Assembly (NCBI RefSeq): GCF_029870285.1
Contig: NZ_JACSYA010000008.1
Coordinates: forward strand, 117,671-181,670
Reading direction: 5' to 3'
DNA: 64,000 nt
DNA from: Delftia sp. PS-11
GTDB lineage: Bacteria > Pseudomonadota > Gammaproteobacteria > Burkholderiales > Burkholderiaceae_C
Shown: in pieces, positions 43,041-55,992 of the stretch
How positions within the stretch are numbered: the first letter of the stretch is position 1
How the letters are laid out: each line of letters starts with the position of its first letter
Translations under genes and position numbers: made by a program
Notes under the pieces: generated by a model
Seen by the model: the letters and a program-made list of their open reading frames with translations, nothing else
Database searches by the model: none
What the model was told of the DNA's origin: nothing

Positions 43041-44534
43041 TCAGGATGCCAGGGCGCGCACGACTGCGTCGGCGCACAGGGCCATCAGGCCACCCGGCAA
43101 CAGGCCCAGCAACAGCACCAGGGCGCCATTGATGGTCAGCACCACCCGCACATCCAGCGAAGCGGAAACGCTGGTAGCGGTGATGGGCTTGTCAAAGTAC
43201 ATGACCTTGACAACGCGCAGGTAGTAGAAGGCGCCGATCAGCGACATGATCACGGCGAACACCGCCAGAGCGATGCTCATGCTCTGGCCAGAAGCCACGA
43301 GCGCCTGCAGCACCGACAGCTTGGCGTAGAAGCCCACCAGCGGCGGAATGCCGGCCATGGAGAACAGGCAGATTGCCATCACGCCAGCGTACAGCGGGCT
43401 GCGCTGGTTCAGGCCGGCGAAGTCGGCGATCTCCTCGCTCTCGAAGCCTTCGCGCGCCAGCAGCTGGATCACGCCGAAGGCTGCCAGTGCGGTCAGCACA
43501 TAGGTGACCACGTAGAACATGGCGGAGCTGTAGGCATTTTCCACGGTAGCAGGATCGACCTTGCCATCGACCACGCCCGACATCAGGCCCAGCAGCACGA
43601 AGCCCATCTGCGAAATGGTCGAATAGGCCAGCATGCGCTTGAGGTTGGTCTGCTGCAGGCCGGCGAAGTTGCCGATCAGCAGCGAGGCAATCGCCAGCAC
43701 GCCCAGCATCTGCTGCCAGTCGATAGCCAGCGGCAGCAGGCCGTCCACCAGCAGGCGGATGACGATGGCGAACGCAGCCAGCTTGGGCGCGCCGCCGATC
43801 ATGGTGGTGATGGCCGTGGGAGCGCCCTGGTAAACGTCGGGAACCCACATGTGGAACGGCACGACACCCAGCTTGAAGGCCAGGCCGGCCACCACGAACA
43901 CCAGGCCGAACACCAGCACCTGGTGCTTGATAGCGCCAGAGTTGATGACCTTGAAGACCTGGCCGATATCCAGCGAGCCTGTGGCGCCGTAGAGCATGGA
44001 CATGCCGTACAGCAGGAAGCCGCTGGCCATGGCGCCCAGCACGAAATACTTCATGGCGGCCTCGACCGAAGTCGTGTGGTCGCGGCGCAGTGCCACCAGG
44101 GCGTAGCTCGACAGGGTCAGCAACTCCAGGCCCAGGTAGATCACCAGGAAGTTGTTGCCGGAGATCATGATGAACATGCCCAGCAGTGCCAGCATCGACA
44201 GCGTGAACATTTCACCGCCGCGCAGCATGTCGCGGTCAGCGGCATAGGGACGGCCATAGACCAGGGTCACCATCGTGGCCACCGTGGCAAAGCACTTGAG
44301 CCAGTTGCCCATGGCGTCGGAGACCACCATGTTGCCCCAGCCGTAGAAGGTATTGCCGCTGGAAGCGTACATGCCTTGCAGCACGGCCACCACAGCCAGG
44401 GACAGAAGCGTCAGAACATAGGTGCCCGTGCGGCGCGGGCTTTTGACGCCCAGGTCCACCAGGGCGATCACGCAAGCCATGACCAGGAGAAGAATCTCCG
44501 GATAGATGGCCAGCCAGCTGATGTTGTCAATCAT
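43041..44534 (-). CDS. nuoN: NADH-quinone oxidoreductase subunit N
   Basis: This 497-residue antiporter-like membrane subunit forms part of the proton-pumping arm of complex I. It shows the Proton_antipo_M fold, with the helix-7 segment [30 protein letters not shown] and its conserved Lys, and ends in a hydrophobic helix. It is the last of the 14 nuo genes, after nuoM. Confidence 0.96.
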   Translation of the reverse strand: MIDNISWLAIYPEILLLVMACVIALVDLGVKSPRRTGTYVLTLLSLAVVAVLQGMYASSGNTFYGWGNMVVSDAMGNWLKCFATVATMVTLVYGRPYAADRDMLRGGEMFTLSMLALLGMFIMISGNNFLVIYLGLELLTLSSYALVALRRDHTTSVEAAMKYFVLGAMASGFLLYGMSMLYGATGSLDIGQVFKVINSGAIKHQVLVFGLVFVVAGLAFKLGVVPFHMWVPDVYQGAPTAITTMIGGAPKLAAFAIVIRLLVDGLLPLAIDWQQMLGVLAIASLLIGNFAGLQQTNLKRMLAYSTISQMGFVLLGLMSGVVDGKVDPATVENAYSSAMFYVVTYVLTALAAFGVIQLLAREGFESEEIADFAGLNQRSPLYAGVMAICLFSMAGIPPLVGFYAKLSVLQALVASGQSMSIALAVFAVIMSLIGAFYYLRVVKVMYFDKPITATSVSASLDVRVVLTINGALVLLLGLLPGGLMALCADAVVRALAS

Positions 44535-44558
44535 CTCGAATCTCTCGTTTCAGTCTGG

Positions 44559-46034
44559 TCAATGCAGCTTGCTCAGAGCCACGTGCTTGAGCAGCTGGGC
44601 CACGGACACATCCATCACGTCGGTGAAGGGCTTGGGATACACGCCCATGTAGAGCACGGCGGCAGCCAGCAGGCCCAGCACCAGGAACTCGCGGCAGCCG
44701 ATATCGGTCAGCTCGCGCACATGGTCGTTGGTGACGGGACCCAGGTAAACGCGCTTGTACATCCACAGCGTGTAGGAAGCACCGAAGATCAGGGCCGTGG
44801 CAGCGCCCAGGCCAATCCAGAAGTTGTACTCCACGGCGCCCAGAATCACCATCCACTCGCCGACGAAGCCAGCCGTTGCGGGCAGGCCGCAGTTGGCCAT
44901 GGAGAACAGCAGCGCGAAAGCCGCGAACTTGGGCATGGTGTTGACCACGCCGCCGTAGGCTGCGATGTCACGCGAATGCACGCGGTCGTACAGCACGCCG
45001 ATGCACAGGAACATGGCGCCCGACACGAAACCGTGGGCAATCATCTGCACGATGCCGCCAGCAACGCCCAGCGGGTTGAAGATGAAAAAGCCCAGGGTCA
45101 CGAAGCCCATGTGCGCCACCGACGAATAAGCCACCAGCTTCTTCATGTCGGTCTGCACCAGGGCCACGACGCCCACGTAGATCACGGCCACCAGCGACAG
45201 CGCAACGATCAGCCAGGCCCACTCATGCGCGGCATCGGGAGCGATGGGCATGGAAAAGCGCAGGAAACCGTAGGCGCCCAGCTTCAGCATGATGGCAGCC
45301 AGCACGGCGGAGCCGCCGGTAGGCGCTTCCACGTGCACGTCAGGCAGCCAGGTGTGCACCGGCCACATCGGCACCTTCACGGCAAAGGCCGCGAAGAAGG
45401 CGAAGAAGATCAGCGTCTGCGCCGTCGAGGACAGCGGCAGCTTGTGCCAGGCCAGGATCTCGAAGCTGCCGCCCGACTGGGTGTACAGATAGATCACCGC
45501 GACCAGGGTCAGCAGCGAGCCCATCAGCGTGTACAGGAAGAACTTGAAGGCCGCATAGATGCGGTTCGGGCCGCCCCAGATGCCGATGATCAGGTACATC
45601 GGGATCAGCGTGGCTTCGAAGAACACATAGAACAGCAGGCCGTCCAGGGCGCTGAACACGCCGACCATCAGGCCGGACAGGATCAGGAACGCGCCCATGT
45701 ACTGGTTCACGCGCTCGGTGATCGACTCCCACGAGGCGATCACGACGATGACGGTGATGAAAGCCGTCAGCGGCACGAACCAGAAGGAGATGCCATCCAC
45801 GCCCAGGTGGTAGTGGATATTGAAGCGCTCGATCCACAGCGCGTTCTCCACGAACTGCATGGCAGCCGTGCTGTTGTCAAAGCCCGTGATCAGCGGCACG
45901 GTAACGGCAAGGCCCAGCAGCGCGCCGATCAGTGCCAGCCAGCGCACGGCCTTGGCCTGCTCCTCGCGCCCGAAGGCCAGCAGGAGGGCGCCGAACGCAA
46001 TCGGCACCCAGATAGCAAGACTCAACAATCCCAT
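44559..46034 (-). CDS. nuoM: NADH-quinone oxidoreductase subunit M
   Basis: This 491-residue antiporter-like subunit of the membrane arm carries AAFAVKVPMWPVHTWLPDVHVEAPTGGSA (the loop and helix with the proton-path Lys) and the conserved Glu in helix 5. It starts MGLLSLAIWVPIAFGALLLAF. It lies 16 bp after nuoL and 24 bp before nuoN. Confidence 0.96.
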   Translation of the reverse strand: MGLLSLAIWVPIAFGALLLAFGREEQAKAVRWLALIGALLGLAVTVPLITGFDNSTAAMQFVENALWIERFNIHYHLGVDGISFWFVPLTAFITVIVVIASWESITERVNQYMGAFLILSGLMVGVFSALDGLLFYVFFEATLIPMYLIIGIWGGPNRIYAAFKFFLYTLMGSLLTLVAVIYLYTQSGGSFEILAWHKLPLSSTAQTLIFFAFFAAFAVKVPMWPVHTWLPDVHVEAPTGGSAVLAAIMLKLGAYGFLRFSMPIAPDAAHEWAWLIVALSLVAVIYVGVVALVQTDMKKLVAYSSVAHMGFVTLGFFIFNPLGVAGGIVQMIAHGFVSGAMFLCIGVLYDRVHSRDIAAYGGVVNTMPKFAAFALLFSMANCGLPATAGFVGEWMVILGAVEYNFWIGLGAATALIFGASYTLWMYKRVYLGPVTNDHVRELTDIGCREFLVLGLLAAAVLYMGVYPKPFTDVMDVSVAQLLKHVALSKLH

Positions 46035-46050
46035 TTTTCTTCTTCCCCTA

Positions 46051-48090
46051 CTACTTGTTGAGCCACACGAAGTACGTCATGAGCGCAAAGATGCCCAGCA
46101 GCATGACCAACGCGTAGTGATAGAGATAGCCCGACTGCAGGCCGCGCACCCACTGGCCGATACGGCCCATGAGCTTCCAGGAGCCATTGACGATGGCGCC
46201 ATCGATGATGGCCTGGTCGCCAACCTTCCAGAACACGCGGCCAAAGGCACGTGCACCACGGGCGAAGATGTTTTCGTAGACCCAGTCCACGCCGTACTTG
46301 CCTTCCAGCGCCTGGTACACGCCGATCTTCTGCATGGCCGACTTGATGGCAGCAGGCAGCTCGGGCTTGACCATGTAGAACACATAGGAGACGACAACGC
46401 CTGCCAGTGCCAGCCAGAAGGGAGCGGCCGTGAAGCCGTGCAGCGCCATCGGCACCCAGCCGTGAATCTTCTCGGCCAGTTCGGCCATGGCGCCATGCTT
46501 TGCGCCATCGACGTAGATCACGCCCTTGAAGAAGTCACCGAACAGCATGGGCATCAGTGCCAGCGCGCCGATCACCACAGAGGGGATGGCCAGCAGCATC
46601 AGCGGGCCGGTCACCACCAGAGGCGACTCATGCGGCTTGGCATCGTGGCCATGGCCGTGGTGGTCGTCGTGGCCATGGTGGTCATCATGGTGAGCGTCCG
46701 GATTCTGGTCGTAGCGCTCCTTGCCGTGGAAGACGATGAAGTACAGGCGGAAGGAGTAGAAAGCCGTGATGAACACGCCGGCCAGCACCGCGAAGTTCGC
46801 AAAGCCAGCGCCCGGCAGGTTCGTGGCGTGCACCGCCTCGATGATGGCGTCCTTGGAGTAAAAGCCCGAGAAGAACGGCGTGCCGATCAGTGCCAGATTG
46901 CCCAGCAGGAAGGTGATCCAGGTGATGGGCATGTACTTGCGCACGCCGCCCATCCAGCGGATGTCCTGATTGTGGTGCATGCCCATGATCACCGAACCGG
47001 CGCCAAGGAACAGCAGAGCCTTGAAGAAGGCGTGGGTCATCAGGTGGAACACGGCCACCGAGTAGGCCGAAGCGCCCAGTGCCACGGTCATGTAGCCCAG
47101 CTGAGACAGCGTGGAGTACGCGATCACGCGCTTGATGTCGTTCTGGATGATGCCCAGCAGGCCCATGAACAGCGCAGTGATGGAGCCGATCACCAGGATG
47201 AAGTTCAGCGCGGTGTCCGACAGCTCGTACAGCGGCGACATGCGCGACACCATGAAAATGCCGGCCGTCACCATGGTGGCGGCGTGGATCAGCGCCGAGA
47301 TGGGCGTCGGGCCTTCCATGGAGTCAGGCAGCCAGGCGTGCAGCGGGAACTGAGCCGACTTGCCCATCGCGCCGATGAACAGGCAGATGGCCGTCACCGT
47401 CACCAGCAGCCAGCCCGTGCCGGGCAGCATCGTGTTCTGGATCGAGGGCAGCTTGGCGAAGATCTCGCCATAGTTCATCGTGCCGGTGTAGGCAGCGATC
47501 AGGCCGATGCCCAGGATGAAGCCGAAGTCGCCCACGCGGTTGACCAGGAAGGCCTTCATGTTGGCGAAGATGGCCGAGGGCTTGTTGAAGTAGAAGCCGA
47601 TCAGCAGGTACGACACCAGGCCCACGGCTTCCCAACCGAAGAACAGCTGCAGCAGGTTGTTGCTCATGACGAGCATCAACATGGAGAAGGTGAACAGCGA
47701 GATGTACGAGAAGAAGCGGTTGTAGCCGTCATCTTCCTGCATGTAGCCGATGGTGTAGATGTGCACCATCAGCGACACGAAGGTCACCACGCACATCATC
47801 ATGGCGGTGATGCTGTCGATCAGGAAGCCGATCTCCATCTTCAGGCCGCCGACCACCATCCAGGTATAGATGGACTGATCGAAGCGCGCGCCTTCGAAGA
47901 TGACGCTGTTGAACGTGATCGCCGACAGGATGAAGGCAACCAGCACGCCCAGGATGGTCAGGGAGTGGCTGCCGCCGCGGCCGATCTTGTTGCCGCCGAA
48001 GGCGGTGCCCCAGATGCCCGCGAGCGCGGAGCCCGCCAGCGGTGCCAGCGGCACCGCCAGGAGCATGGATGCTGAGAGGGTTTGACTCAT
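46051..48090 (-). CDS. nuoL: NADH-quinone oxidoreductase subunit L
   Basis: This 679-residue subunit is the most distal antiporter-like unit, with the long lateral helix. SAQFPLHAWLPDSMEGPTPISALIHAATMVTAG is the conserved core. Between membrane helices at about residues 463-488 there is a strikingly His-rich loop (HHDDHHGHDDHHGHGHD). The start at 48090 (MSQTLSASM) has AAGG upstream; the frame extends 11 codons further without support. Confidence 0.96.
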   Translation of the reverse strand: MSQTLSASMLLAVPLAPLAGSALAGIWGTAFGGNKIGRGGSHSLTILGVLVAFILSAITFNSVIFEGARFDQSIYTWMVVGGLKMEIGFLIDSITAMMMCVVTFVSLMVHIYTIGYMQEDDGYNRFFSYISLFTFSMLMLVMSNNLLQLFFGWEAVGLVSYLLIGFYFNKPSAIFANMKAFLVNRVGDFGFILGIGLIAAYTGTMNYGEIFAKLPSIQNTMLPGTGWLLVTVTAICLFIGAMGKSAQFPLHAWLPDSMEGPTPISALIHAATMVTAGIFMVSRMSPLYELSDTALNFILVIGSITALFMGLLGIIQNDIKRVIAYSTLSQLGYMTVALGASAYSVAVFHLMTHAFFKALLFLGAGSVIMGMHHNQDIRWMGGVRKYMPITWITFLLGNLALIGTPFFSGFYSKDAIIEAVHATNLPGAGFANFAVLAGVFITAFYSFRLYFIVFHGKERYDQNPDAHHDDHHGHDDHHGHGHDAKPHESPLVVTGPLMLLAIPSVVIGALALMPMLFGDFFKGVIYVDGAKHGAMAELAEKIHGWVPMALHGFTAAPFWLALAGVVVSYVFYMVKPELPAAIKSAMQKIGVYQALEGKYGVDWVYENIFARGARAFGRVFWKVGDQAIIDGAIVNGSWKLMGRIGQWVRGLQSGYLYHYALVMLLGIFALMTYFVWLNK

Positions 48091-48119
48091 TCTTGAGAAC
48101 CTTGCAAGTGACGGCGGAC

Positions 48120-48428
48120 TCAACCCTTGAGGGAGTTGAGATCTTCCGCATTGATGCTGGTCTTGTTACGGAACAGCAGCACCAAGATGGCCAGACCGAT
48201 GGCCGACTCGGCGGCAGCCACTGTCAGGATGAAGAACACGAACACCTGGCCGTGCATGTCACCCAGATAGCTGGAGAACGCCACGAAGTTCATGTTGACG
48301 GCCAGCAGCATCAGCTCGATGGCCATCAGCAGAACGATCAGGTTCTTGCGGTTCAGAAAAATGCCAACGACGGAGAGCGCGAACAGCATGGCGCCCAGCG
48401 TCAAGTAATGGCCCAAAGTCAGCGTCAT
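48120..48428 (-). CDS. nuoK: NADH-quinone oxidoreductase subunit K
   Basis: This 102-residue three-helix subunit links the membrane arm units. The conserved Glu in helix 2 is in [17 protein letters not shown] and the helix 3 Glu in [17 protein letters not shown]. It overlaps nuoJ by four bases (ATGA). Confidence 0.97.
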   Translation of the reverse strand: MTLTLGHYLTLGAMLFALSVVGIFLNRKNLIVLLMAIELMLLAVNMNFVAFSSYLGDMHGQVFVFFILTVAAAESAIGLAILVLLFRNKTSINAEDLNSLKG

Positions 48429-49096
48429 GCTTTTGTCTCCACGGCGGGGGTTGCCTCGGCGGCCGGTGCCTTCGGCGCCTGGGTTGCCTGCAGCTTGACC
48501 AGTTCCAGACGGTCCTGTGCACGCACGCGCACCTGCTGGGCGGGATTGACGGCCTTGCTGTCCTTGCGCTTGCGCAGCGTCAGCGCGATGGCGGCGATCA
48601 TGGCCACCAGCAGGATCACGGCAGCGATCTCGACAGGGTACAGGTACTCGGTGTACAGCAGCTTGCCCAGCGCCTGGGTGTTGGAGTACTGCACAGTCTG
48701 GCCGGCAGCATTGACCACGGTGGCAGCCGCCGCCTTGGACTCCTCGACGCCGCTGAAGCCGCCCATGAGCACCATGCCCATTTCAAAGGCGATCAGCGCG
48801 CCCACCAGAGCGGCGAAGGGAAAGTGCTTCCAGAAGCCCTGGCGGATGGCATCGATGCGGATGTCCAGCATCATCACCACGAACAGGAACAGCACCATCA
48901 CGGCGCCCAGATAGACCAGCACCAGAGTGATGCCCAGGAACTCGGCCTTGAGCAGCAGCCAGATGGCCGCTGCCTGCGAGAAGGCCAGGATCAGGTTGAG
49001 CACGGCGTGCACAGGGTTGCGTGCCGTGACGACCCGGAAGGCTGCGAACAGCAGCACCACCGAGAACAGATAGAAAAAACCAGTTTTGGCGTCCAT
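48425..49096 (-). CDS. nuoJ: NADH-quinone oxidoreductase subunit J
   Basis: This 223-residue membrane subunit begins [22 protein letters not shown]. It carries the helix-3 block [25 protein letters not shown], whose pi-bulge couples quinone chemistry to pumping. The C-terminal 45 residues are an Ala/Pro/Glu-rich tail longer than in E. coli. Confidence 0.95.
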   Translation of the reverse strand: MDAKTGFFYLFSVVLLFAAFRVVTARNPVHAVLNLILAFSQAAAIWLLLKAEFLGITLVLVYLGAVMVLFLFVVMMLDIRIDAIRQGFWKHFPFAALVGALIAFEMGMVLMGGFSGVEESKAAAATVVNAAGQTVQYSNTQALGKLLYTEYLYPVEIAAVILLVAMIAAIALTLRKRKDSKAVNPAQQVRVRAQDRLELVKLQATQAPKAPAAEATPAVETKA

Positions 49097-49130
49097 GGAT
49101 CGAATCTTTTCAAGTGATCAAGGAGCCGCT

Positions 49131-49640
49131 TCAGCGGTACTTGGCGTCCGCAGCCTTGGCTGCAGCGATTTCAGGTTCGTAGCGGTCGCCCACGGCCAGC
49201 AGCATGTCCTTGGTGAAGTACAGGTCGCCGCGCTTTTCGCCGTGGTATTCGAAGATCTGCGTCTCGACGATGGAGTCCACCGGGCAGCTTTCTTCGCAGA
49301 AACCGCAGAAGATGCACTTGGTCAGGTCGATGTCATAGCGCGTGGTGCGGCGCGAGCCGTCATCACGCACATCGGACTCGATGGTGATCGCCATGGCAGG
49401 GCACACAGCCTCGCACAGCTTGCAGGCAATGCAGCGCTCTTCGCCGTTGTCATAACGGCGCAGGGCGTGCAGGCCGCGAAAACGCGGCGACAGAGGAGTC
49501 TTCTCCTCGGGAAACTGCACCGTGACCTTGCGGCGGAAGGTGTAGCGGCCAGTCAGGGCCATGCCCTTGGCCAGCTCCCAGAGCATGAAGCTCTTGAAGA
49601 AGTCTTTGATCGAAAAAGGAGTTGCAGCTACCGCAGACAT
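49131..49640 (-). CDS. nuoI: NADH-quinone oxidoreductase subunit I
   Basis: This 169-residue subunit holds clusters N6a and N6b: two 4Fe-4S motifs [12 protein letters not shown] and [12 protein letters not shown]. It sits at the junction with the membrane arm. The start at 49640 ([15 protein letters not shown]) has GGAGC five bases upstream; the longer frame overlaps nuoH. Confidence 0.97.
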   Translation of the reverse strand: MSAVAATPFSIKDFFKSFMLWELAKGMALTGRYTFRRKVTVQFPEEKTPLSPRFRGLHALRRYDNGEERCIACKLCEAVCPAMAITIESDVRDDGSRRTTRYDIDLTKCIFCGFCEESCPVDSIVETQIFEYHGEKRGDLYFTKDMLLAVGDRYEPEIAAAKAADAKYR

Positions 49641-49651
49641 TCTTGCTCCGC

Positions 49652-50728
49652 TCAATTCCAGATGTTCAGGGGCGAGTGCATCCAGACACCCACGACGATC
49701 AGCCACACCAGGGTGACGGGAATGAAGATCTTCCAGCCCAGACGCATGATCTGGTCATAGCGGAAGCGCGGGAAAGTGGCGCGGATCCAGATGAACATGG
49801 ACACGACCAGGAAGGTCTTCGCTGCCAGCCAGATCCAGCCCGGGATGAAGGACAGGAAATCGAACGGAGGCAGCCAGCCGCCCAGGAACAGGATCACCGC
49901 CAGAACCGACACCAGCCACATGCTGGCATATTCGGCCAGGAAGAAGATGGCAAAGCCCATGCCCGAATACTCGACCATGTGGCCGGCCACGATTTCGGCT
50001 TCGCCTTCGACCACGTCGAAGGGGTGGCGGTTGGTCTCGGCCACGACCGAGATCAGGTACACCACGAAAATCGGCAGCAGCGGCAGCCAGTTCCAGGACA
50101 GCACGCTCACGCCCATGCCGGCAAAGTGGCCCTGGGCCTGGCTCAGCACGATCTGGGTCAGATTCATGCTGCCGGTGACCATGATCACCACCAGGAAACA
50201 GAAGCCCAGCGCGATTTCATAGCTGACCATCTGCGCCGAGGCGCGCAGCGCGCCCAGGAAAGCGTACTTGGAGTTCGATGCCCAGCCGGCGATGATCACG
50301 CCATACACTTCGATCGAAGTGATCGCCATGATCAGCAGCAGGCCGGCATTGACGTTGGACAGCGCCACATCGGGGCCGAAGGGCACAGCCACCCAGGCAG
50401 CCAGTGCCGGCATGATGGCCATCACCGGGCCCACGTAGAACAGGCCCTTGGCAGCGGCCGTGGGCTGGATCAGTTCCTTGGTCAGCAGCTTCAGGCCGTC
50501 GGCCAGAGGCTGCAGCAGGCCGAAGGGGCCCACGCGGTTGGGACCCATGCGAACCTGCATGAAGCCCAGCAGCTTGCGCTCCCACAGCGTCAGATAGGCC
50601 ACGGCGCCCATCAGGGGGGCGACGATGGCAACGATGCCCAGCAGAATCCACAGGACGGGCCAGGCCACGTCGGTCCACCAGGATGCGGCGATCAGGCCGG
50701 CTCCGGCCGTCTTGAGTGCGTCGATCAT
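49652..50728 (-). CDS. nuoH: NADH-quinone oxidoreductase subunit H
   Basis: This 358-residue subunit forms most of the quinone chamber. Conserved blocks include [38 protein letters not shown] and the Glu-rich loop [19 protein letters not shown]. Its start overlaps the nuoG stop by four bases. Confidence 0.97.
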   Translation of the reverse strand: MIDALKTAGAGLIAASWWTDVAWPVLWILLGIVAIVAPLMGAVAYLTLWERKLLGFMQVRMGPNRVGPFGLLQPLADGLKLLTKELIQPTAAAKGLFYVGPVMAIMPALAAWVAVPFGPDVALSNVNAGLLLIMAITSIEVYGVIIAGWASNSKYAFLGALRASAQMVSYEIALGFCFLVVIMVTGSMNLTQIVLSQAQGHFAGMGVSVLSWNWLPLLPIFVVYLISVVAETNRHPFDVVEGEAEIVAGHMVEYSGMGFAIFFLAEYASMWLVSVLAVILFLGGWLPPFDFLSFIPGWIWLAAKTFLVVSMFIWIRATFPRFRYDQIMRLGWKIFIPVTLVWLIVVGVWMHSPLNIWN

Positions 50729-52848
50729 GCGGCGTCTCCCTCACGAGCCTGGCGGGCATCCGCCGTCAATTGCAGCGACGTCGCGCGGCGCACGATGCTG
50801 TCGAGCTGGTAAATGCTGGCCACCACGGGCGCGGCCAGGCCAGCGCCATTGGCGATGGAGTTCACGGCAGGCGCGCCATTGCCCAGGCGGGCGGCAGGCA
50901 CGCTGGTGGCGCCGCCGGTCGCTGCTGCGAGCACATCCTGCGATGTCTCGTAGTCCACGCCCTGCTGGCCCAGCAGATTGGCCAGCACACGCAGCACCTT
51001 CCAGCCCGGACGGGCATCGGCCAGCGGCTTGACCACGGCGTGGAAGCTCTGCAGACGGCCTTCGGCATTGACGAAGCTGCCCGAAGTCTCGGTGAACGGC
51101 GCGATGGGCAGCAGCACATCGCTGAATTCCATGTTGGCCTTGAAGGGGCTCAGGGTCACGACCATCTCGGCCTTGCCCAGCGCCTCGGCGGCGCGTGCGC
51201 CGGCAGCCGAATCGAACACGGGTTCATTGTTCAGCAGCAGCACGGCCTTGAGGTTGCCAGCCAGCATCTCGCCAGCGTTCAGGCCATTGGCGGCAGGCTG
51301 TGCGCCCACCCACTGCGCGCCCACGGTGTTGGCCGCTTCGGTCAGGTAGCCCACCGATGCGCCGGTGTGCTCGGCAATCCAGTTGGCCAGCGACAGCAGG
51401 GTCGATGCCTGTGCGTGGTGTGCAGCGGCATTGCCCAGCAGCACGGCCTTGCGCTCGCCGCGCAGCAGCGCGGAGGCAATCGCCTGTGCTTCGGCATGCA
51501 CGCTGGCAGCGGCCACGGGAGCGGCAATGCCCTTTTCCAGGGCCACGGCAGCAGCCACATCGGCCAGCGCCTGCGCCCAGTCGGAGGCAGCCACGATGGA
51601 GGCCGTCACCGGCATCGCCCAGTCGTAGACGCGCTCGTTGATGGACAGCACGGAGCAGCCCTGCTTGGTCGCCTGGCGGATACGCTGTGCGAACAGCGGA
51701 TGGTCCTTGCGCAGGTTCGAGCCCAGCACCAGCACCGACTGCAGCTTGGACAGCGAGGCGATCGGCGTGCCCAGCCAGCGCACGCCATTGGCAGCGGTGA
51801 ACTCGGCATTGCGCAGGCGGTAGTCGATGTTTTCGCTGCCCAGGCCGCGCACCAGCTTGCCCGCCAGGAACAGCTCTTCCAGCGTGCTGTGCGGGCTGAC
51901 CAGAGCACCGATGGCAGAAGCGCCATGGTCATTCTTGATCTGACGCAGGCCGTTGGCCACGTATTCCAGAGCCGTCTGCCAGTCCACTTCCTTCCATTGG
52001 CCGCCTTGCTTGAGCATGGGGCGTGTCAGGCGTTCGTCGCCGTTGAGCGCTTCGTAGGAGAAACGGTCACGGTCGGCAATCCAGCACTCGTTGACCTCTT
52101 CGTTCTCGAAAGGCACAACGCGCAGAACCTTGTGGTTCTTGACCTGCACGATCAGGTTGGCGCCCGTGGAGTCATGGGGCGACACCGACTTGCGGCGCGA
52201 CAGCTCCCAGGTGCGGGCGCTGTAGCGGAAAGGCTTGCTGGTCAGCGCGCCCACCGGGCAGATGTCGATCATGTTGCCCGACAGCTCGGAGTCCACCGTA
52301 TCGCCCACCACCGTGGTGATCTCGGAGTGCTCGCCGCGGTTGATCATGCCCAGCTCCATCACGCCGGCCACTTCCTGGCCGAAACGCACGCAGCGGGTGC
52401 AGTGGATGCAGCGGCTCATCTCCTCCATGGAGATCAGCGGGCCCACATCCTTGTGGAAGACCACGCGCTTTTCTTCCTCGTAGCGCGAGGAAGACGAGCC
52501 ATAGCCCACGGCCAGATCCTGCAGCTGGCATTCGCCGCCCTGGTCGCAGATCGGGCAGTCCAGCGGGTGATTGATGAGCAAAAACTCCATCACCGACTGC
52601 TGGGCCTTGATCGCCTTCTCGCTCTTGGTGCGCACGATCATGCCCTGCGTCACGGGCGTGGCGCAGGCGGGCATGGGCTTGGGTGCTTTTTCCACATCCA
52701 CCAGGCACATGCGGCAGTTGGCGGCGATGGACAGCTTCTTGTGGTAGCAGAAATGCGGGATGTAGGTGCCTGCCTTCTCGGCTGCATGCATGACCATGCA
52801 GCCCTCGGCGACCTCCACCTTCTTTCCGTCCAGTTCAATTTCAACCAT
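50725..52848 (-). CDS. nuoG: NADH-quinone oxidoreductase subunit G
   Basis: This 707-residue subunit carries the N-terminal iron-sulfur clusters. The 2Fe-2S ligands lie in [22 protein letters not shown], the N4-type set in [20 protein letters not shown] and [14 protein letters not shown], and the molybdopterin-oxidoreductase-like domain follows (about residues 220-640) without a cofactor of its own. It is 15 bp after nuoF. Confidence 0.96.
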   Translation of the reverse strand: MVEIELDGKKVEVAEGCMVMHAAEKAGTYIPHFCYHKKLSIAANCRMCLVDVEKAPKPMPACATPVTQGMIVRTKSEKAIKAQQSVMEFLLINHPLDCPICDQGGECQLQDLAVGYGSSSSRYEEEKRVVFHKDVGPLISMEEMSRCIHCTRCVRFGQEVAGVMELGMINRGEHSEITTVVGDTVDSELSGNMIDICPVGALTSKPFRYSARTWELSRRKSVSPHDSTGANLIVQVKNHKVLRVVPFENEEVNECWIADRDRFSYEALNGDERLTRPMLKQGGQWKEVDWQTALEYVANGLRQIKNDHGASAIGALVSPHSTLEELFLAGKLVRGLGSENIDYRLRNAEFTAANGVRWLGTPIASLSKLQSVLVLGSNLRKDHPLFAQRIRQATKQGCSVLSINERVYDWAMPVTASIVAASDWAQALADVAAAVALEKGIAAPVAAASVHAEAQAIASALLRGERKAVLLGNAAAHHAQASTLLSLANWIAEHTGASVGYLTEAANTVGAQWVGAQPAANGLNAGEMLAGNLKAVLLLNNEPVFDSAAGARAAEALGKAEMVVTLSPFKANMEFSDVLLPIAPFTETSGSFVNAEGRLQSFHAVVKPLADARPGWKVLRVLANLLGQQGVDYETSQDVLAAATGGATSVPAARLGNGAPAVNSIANGAGLAAPVVASIYQLDSIVRRATSLQLTADARQAREGDAA

Positions 52849-52863
52849 ATGCTTTTCTCGCGA

Positions 52864-54222
52864 TCAGGCGGCGTTGGCGGCCTGCTTGGAAGCGCTCTGG
52901 ATCTTCGCTTCAAACTCGTGGCGGAAGTGCTTGATCATGGCGCGCACCGGCATGGCTGCCGCATCGCCCAGCGCACAGATCGTGCGCCCCATGATGTTCA
53001 CAGACACCGAGTCCAAAAGCTCGATGTCTTCAGGACGGCCTTGGCCGTGCTCGATGCGGTTGACCACGCGCCACAGCCAGCCCGTGCCTTCGCGGCAGGG
53101 CGTGCACTGGCCGCAGGACTCGTGCTGGTAGAAATACGACAGGCGCAGCAGGCTCTCGACCATGTCGCGCGAATCGTCCATCACGATCACGGCGCCCGAG
53201 CCCAGCATCGATCCGGCCTTGGCGATGGAATCGTAGTCCATCGTGCATTGCATGATGATGTCGGCAGGCAGCACCGGCGAGGACGATCCGCCAGGGATCA
53301 CCGCCTTGAGCTTGCGGCCCGTGCGCACACCGCCCGCCAGCTCCAGCAGCTTGCTGAAAGGCGTGCCCAGCGGCACTTCATAGTTGCCGGGCAGGTTCAC
53401 GTCGCCGCTGACCGAGAAAATCTTGGTGCCGCCGTTGTTGGGCTTGCCGCACTCCAGGTAGGCCTGGCCGCCATTGCGGATGATCCAGGGCACCGCCGCG
53501 AAGGTCTCGGTGTTGTTGATGGTCGTCGGCTTGCCGTACAGGCCGAAGCTGGCCGGGAACGGCGGCTTGAAGCGGGGCTGGCCCTTCTTGCCTTCCAGCG
53601 ACTCCAGCAGCGCAGTTTCCTCGCCGCAGATGTAGGCGCCAAAGCCATGGTGGGCGTGCAGCTGGAAGCTGAAGCTGCTGCCCATGATGTTGTTGCCCAG
53701 GTAGCCGGCGGCACGCGCTTCTTCCAGGGCGGCCTCGAAGCGCTCATAGGCTTCGAAGATTTCGCCGTGGATGTAGTTGTAGCCCAGGCTGATGCCCATC
53801 GCGTAGGCCGCGATGATCATGCCCTCGATCACGATGTGCGGGTTGTGCACCAGGATCTCGCGATCCTTGCAGGTGCCCGGCTCGCCCTCGTCCGAGTTGC
53901 ACACCAGATGCTTCTGGCCAGGGAACTGGCGCGGCATGAAGCTCCACTTCAGGCCGGTGGGGAAGCCCGCGCCGCCACGGCCGCGCAGACCCGACTCCTT
54001 GACGGTGGCAATCACCTGATCCTGGGTCAGGCCCTCGCCGCCATCCTTGCCCAGGATCTTGCGCAGCGCCTGATAGCCGCCACGCGCCTCATAGTCCTTG
54101 ATGGACCAGTTGGAGCCATCGAGGTCGGCATAAATCTGGGGATTGATATGGCGGCCATGGAAGCAGGTCTCGTTGCCCGAAGAGGCAAACTTGGCCAGGA
54201 CCGATTGTGCGGCGGCGTTCAT
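52864..54222 (-). CDS. nuoF: NADH-quinone oxidoreductase subunit F
   Basis: This 452-residue subunit is where NADH is oxidised on FMN. The glycine-rich NADH/FMN segment [16 protein letters not shown], the [17 protein letters not shown] block and the N3 cluster ligands [15 protein letters not shown] are all present. The start at 54222 ([16 protein letters not shown]) overlaps the nuoE stop as ATGA. Confidence 0.97.
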   Translation of the reverse strand: MNAAAQSVLAKFASSGNETCFHGRHINPQIYADLDGSNWSIKDYEARGGYQALRKILGKDGGEGLTQDQVIATVKESGLRGRGGAGFPTGLKWSFMPRQFPGQKHLVCNSDEGEPGTCKDREILVHNPHIVIEGMIIAAYAMGISLGYNYIHGEIFEAYERFEAALEEARAAGYLGNNIMGSSFSFQLHAHHGFGAYICGEETALLESLEGKKGQPRFKPPFPASFGLYGKPTTINNTETFAAVPWIIRNGGQAYLECGKPNNGGTKIFSVSGDVNLPGNYEVPLGTPFSKLLELAGGVRTGRKLKAVIPGGSSSPVLPADIIMQCTMDYDSIAKAGSMLGSGAVIVMDDSRDMVESLLRLSYFYQHESCGQCTPCREGTGWLWRVVNRIEHGQGRPEDIELLDSVSVNIMGRTICALGDAAAMPVRAMIKHFRHEFEAKIQSASKQAANAA

Positions 54223-54706
54223 GCCTTGCCCTCCGCGGCGCGCAGGCCGTCGATCAGTTCGTCGAGCTTTTCGTTGCTCATGAAGCTGCACATGCAGCGG
54301 TCGTTGACCAGCATCACCGGCGAATCGGCGCAGGCGCCCAGGCACTCGGACTGCTGCAGCGTGAACAGGCCGTCCGGCGTGGTCTCGCCCATCTTGATGC
54401 CCAGACGGGACTCCAGATGGTGCAGCGCCTTGTAGCCGTCGCGCAGCTGGCAGGGCAGATTCGTGCAGACGTTGAGCTTGAACTTGCCCACCGGCCGCTG
54501 GTTGTACATGTTGTAGAACGTGGTGACTTCATGCACCGCGATCTCGGCCATGCCCAGGAACTCGGCAATCACGGCCTCGCTCTCCGGGCTGACCCAGCCC
54601 TGCTCCTGCTGCACGATCGACAGGCAGGCCATCACGGCAGACTGCTTCTGGTCGGCCGGGTACTTGGCCACCTCGCGCGCAAAGCGCTCCTTGGTCGCTT
54701 CGGTAA

Positions 54707-54710
<4 letters not shown>
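54219..54710 (-). CDS. nuoE: NADH-quinone oxidoreductase subunit E
   Basis: This 163-residue thioredoxin-fold subunit binds the 2Fe-2S cluster N1a. The four Cys are in [10 protein letters not shown] and [13 protein letters not shown]. It overlaps both nuoD (upstream) and nuoF (downstream) by four bases. Confidence 0.97.
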
Positions 54711-55960
<1,250 letters not shown>

Positions 55961-55992
55961 GGTCTTCCAACAAAAAGGCGCCTAACGCGCCT

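Noticed and set aside
50716..54435. A 1239-codon open frame on the plus strand opposite nuoE, nuoF and nuoG
   Set aside because: It spans three well-identified complex I genes on the other strand and shows no domain; it is a GC-driven shadow.
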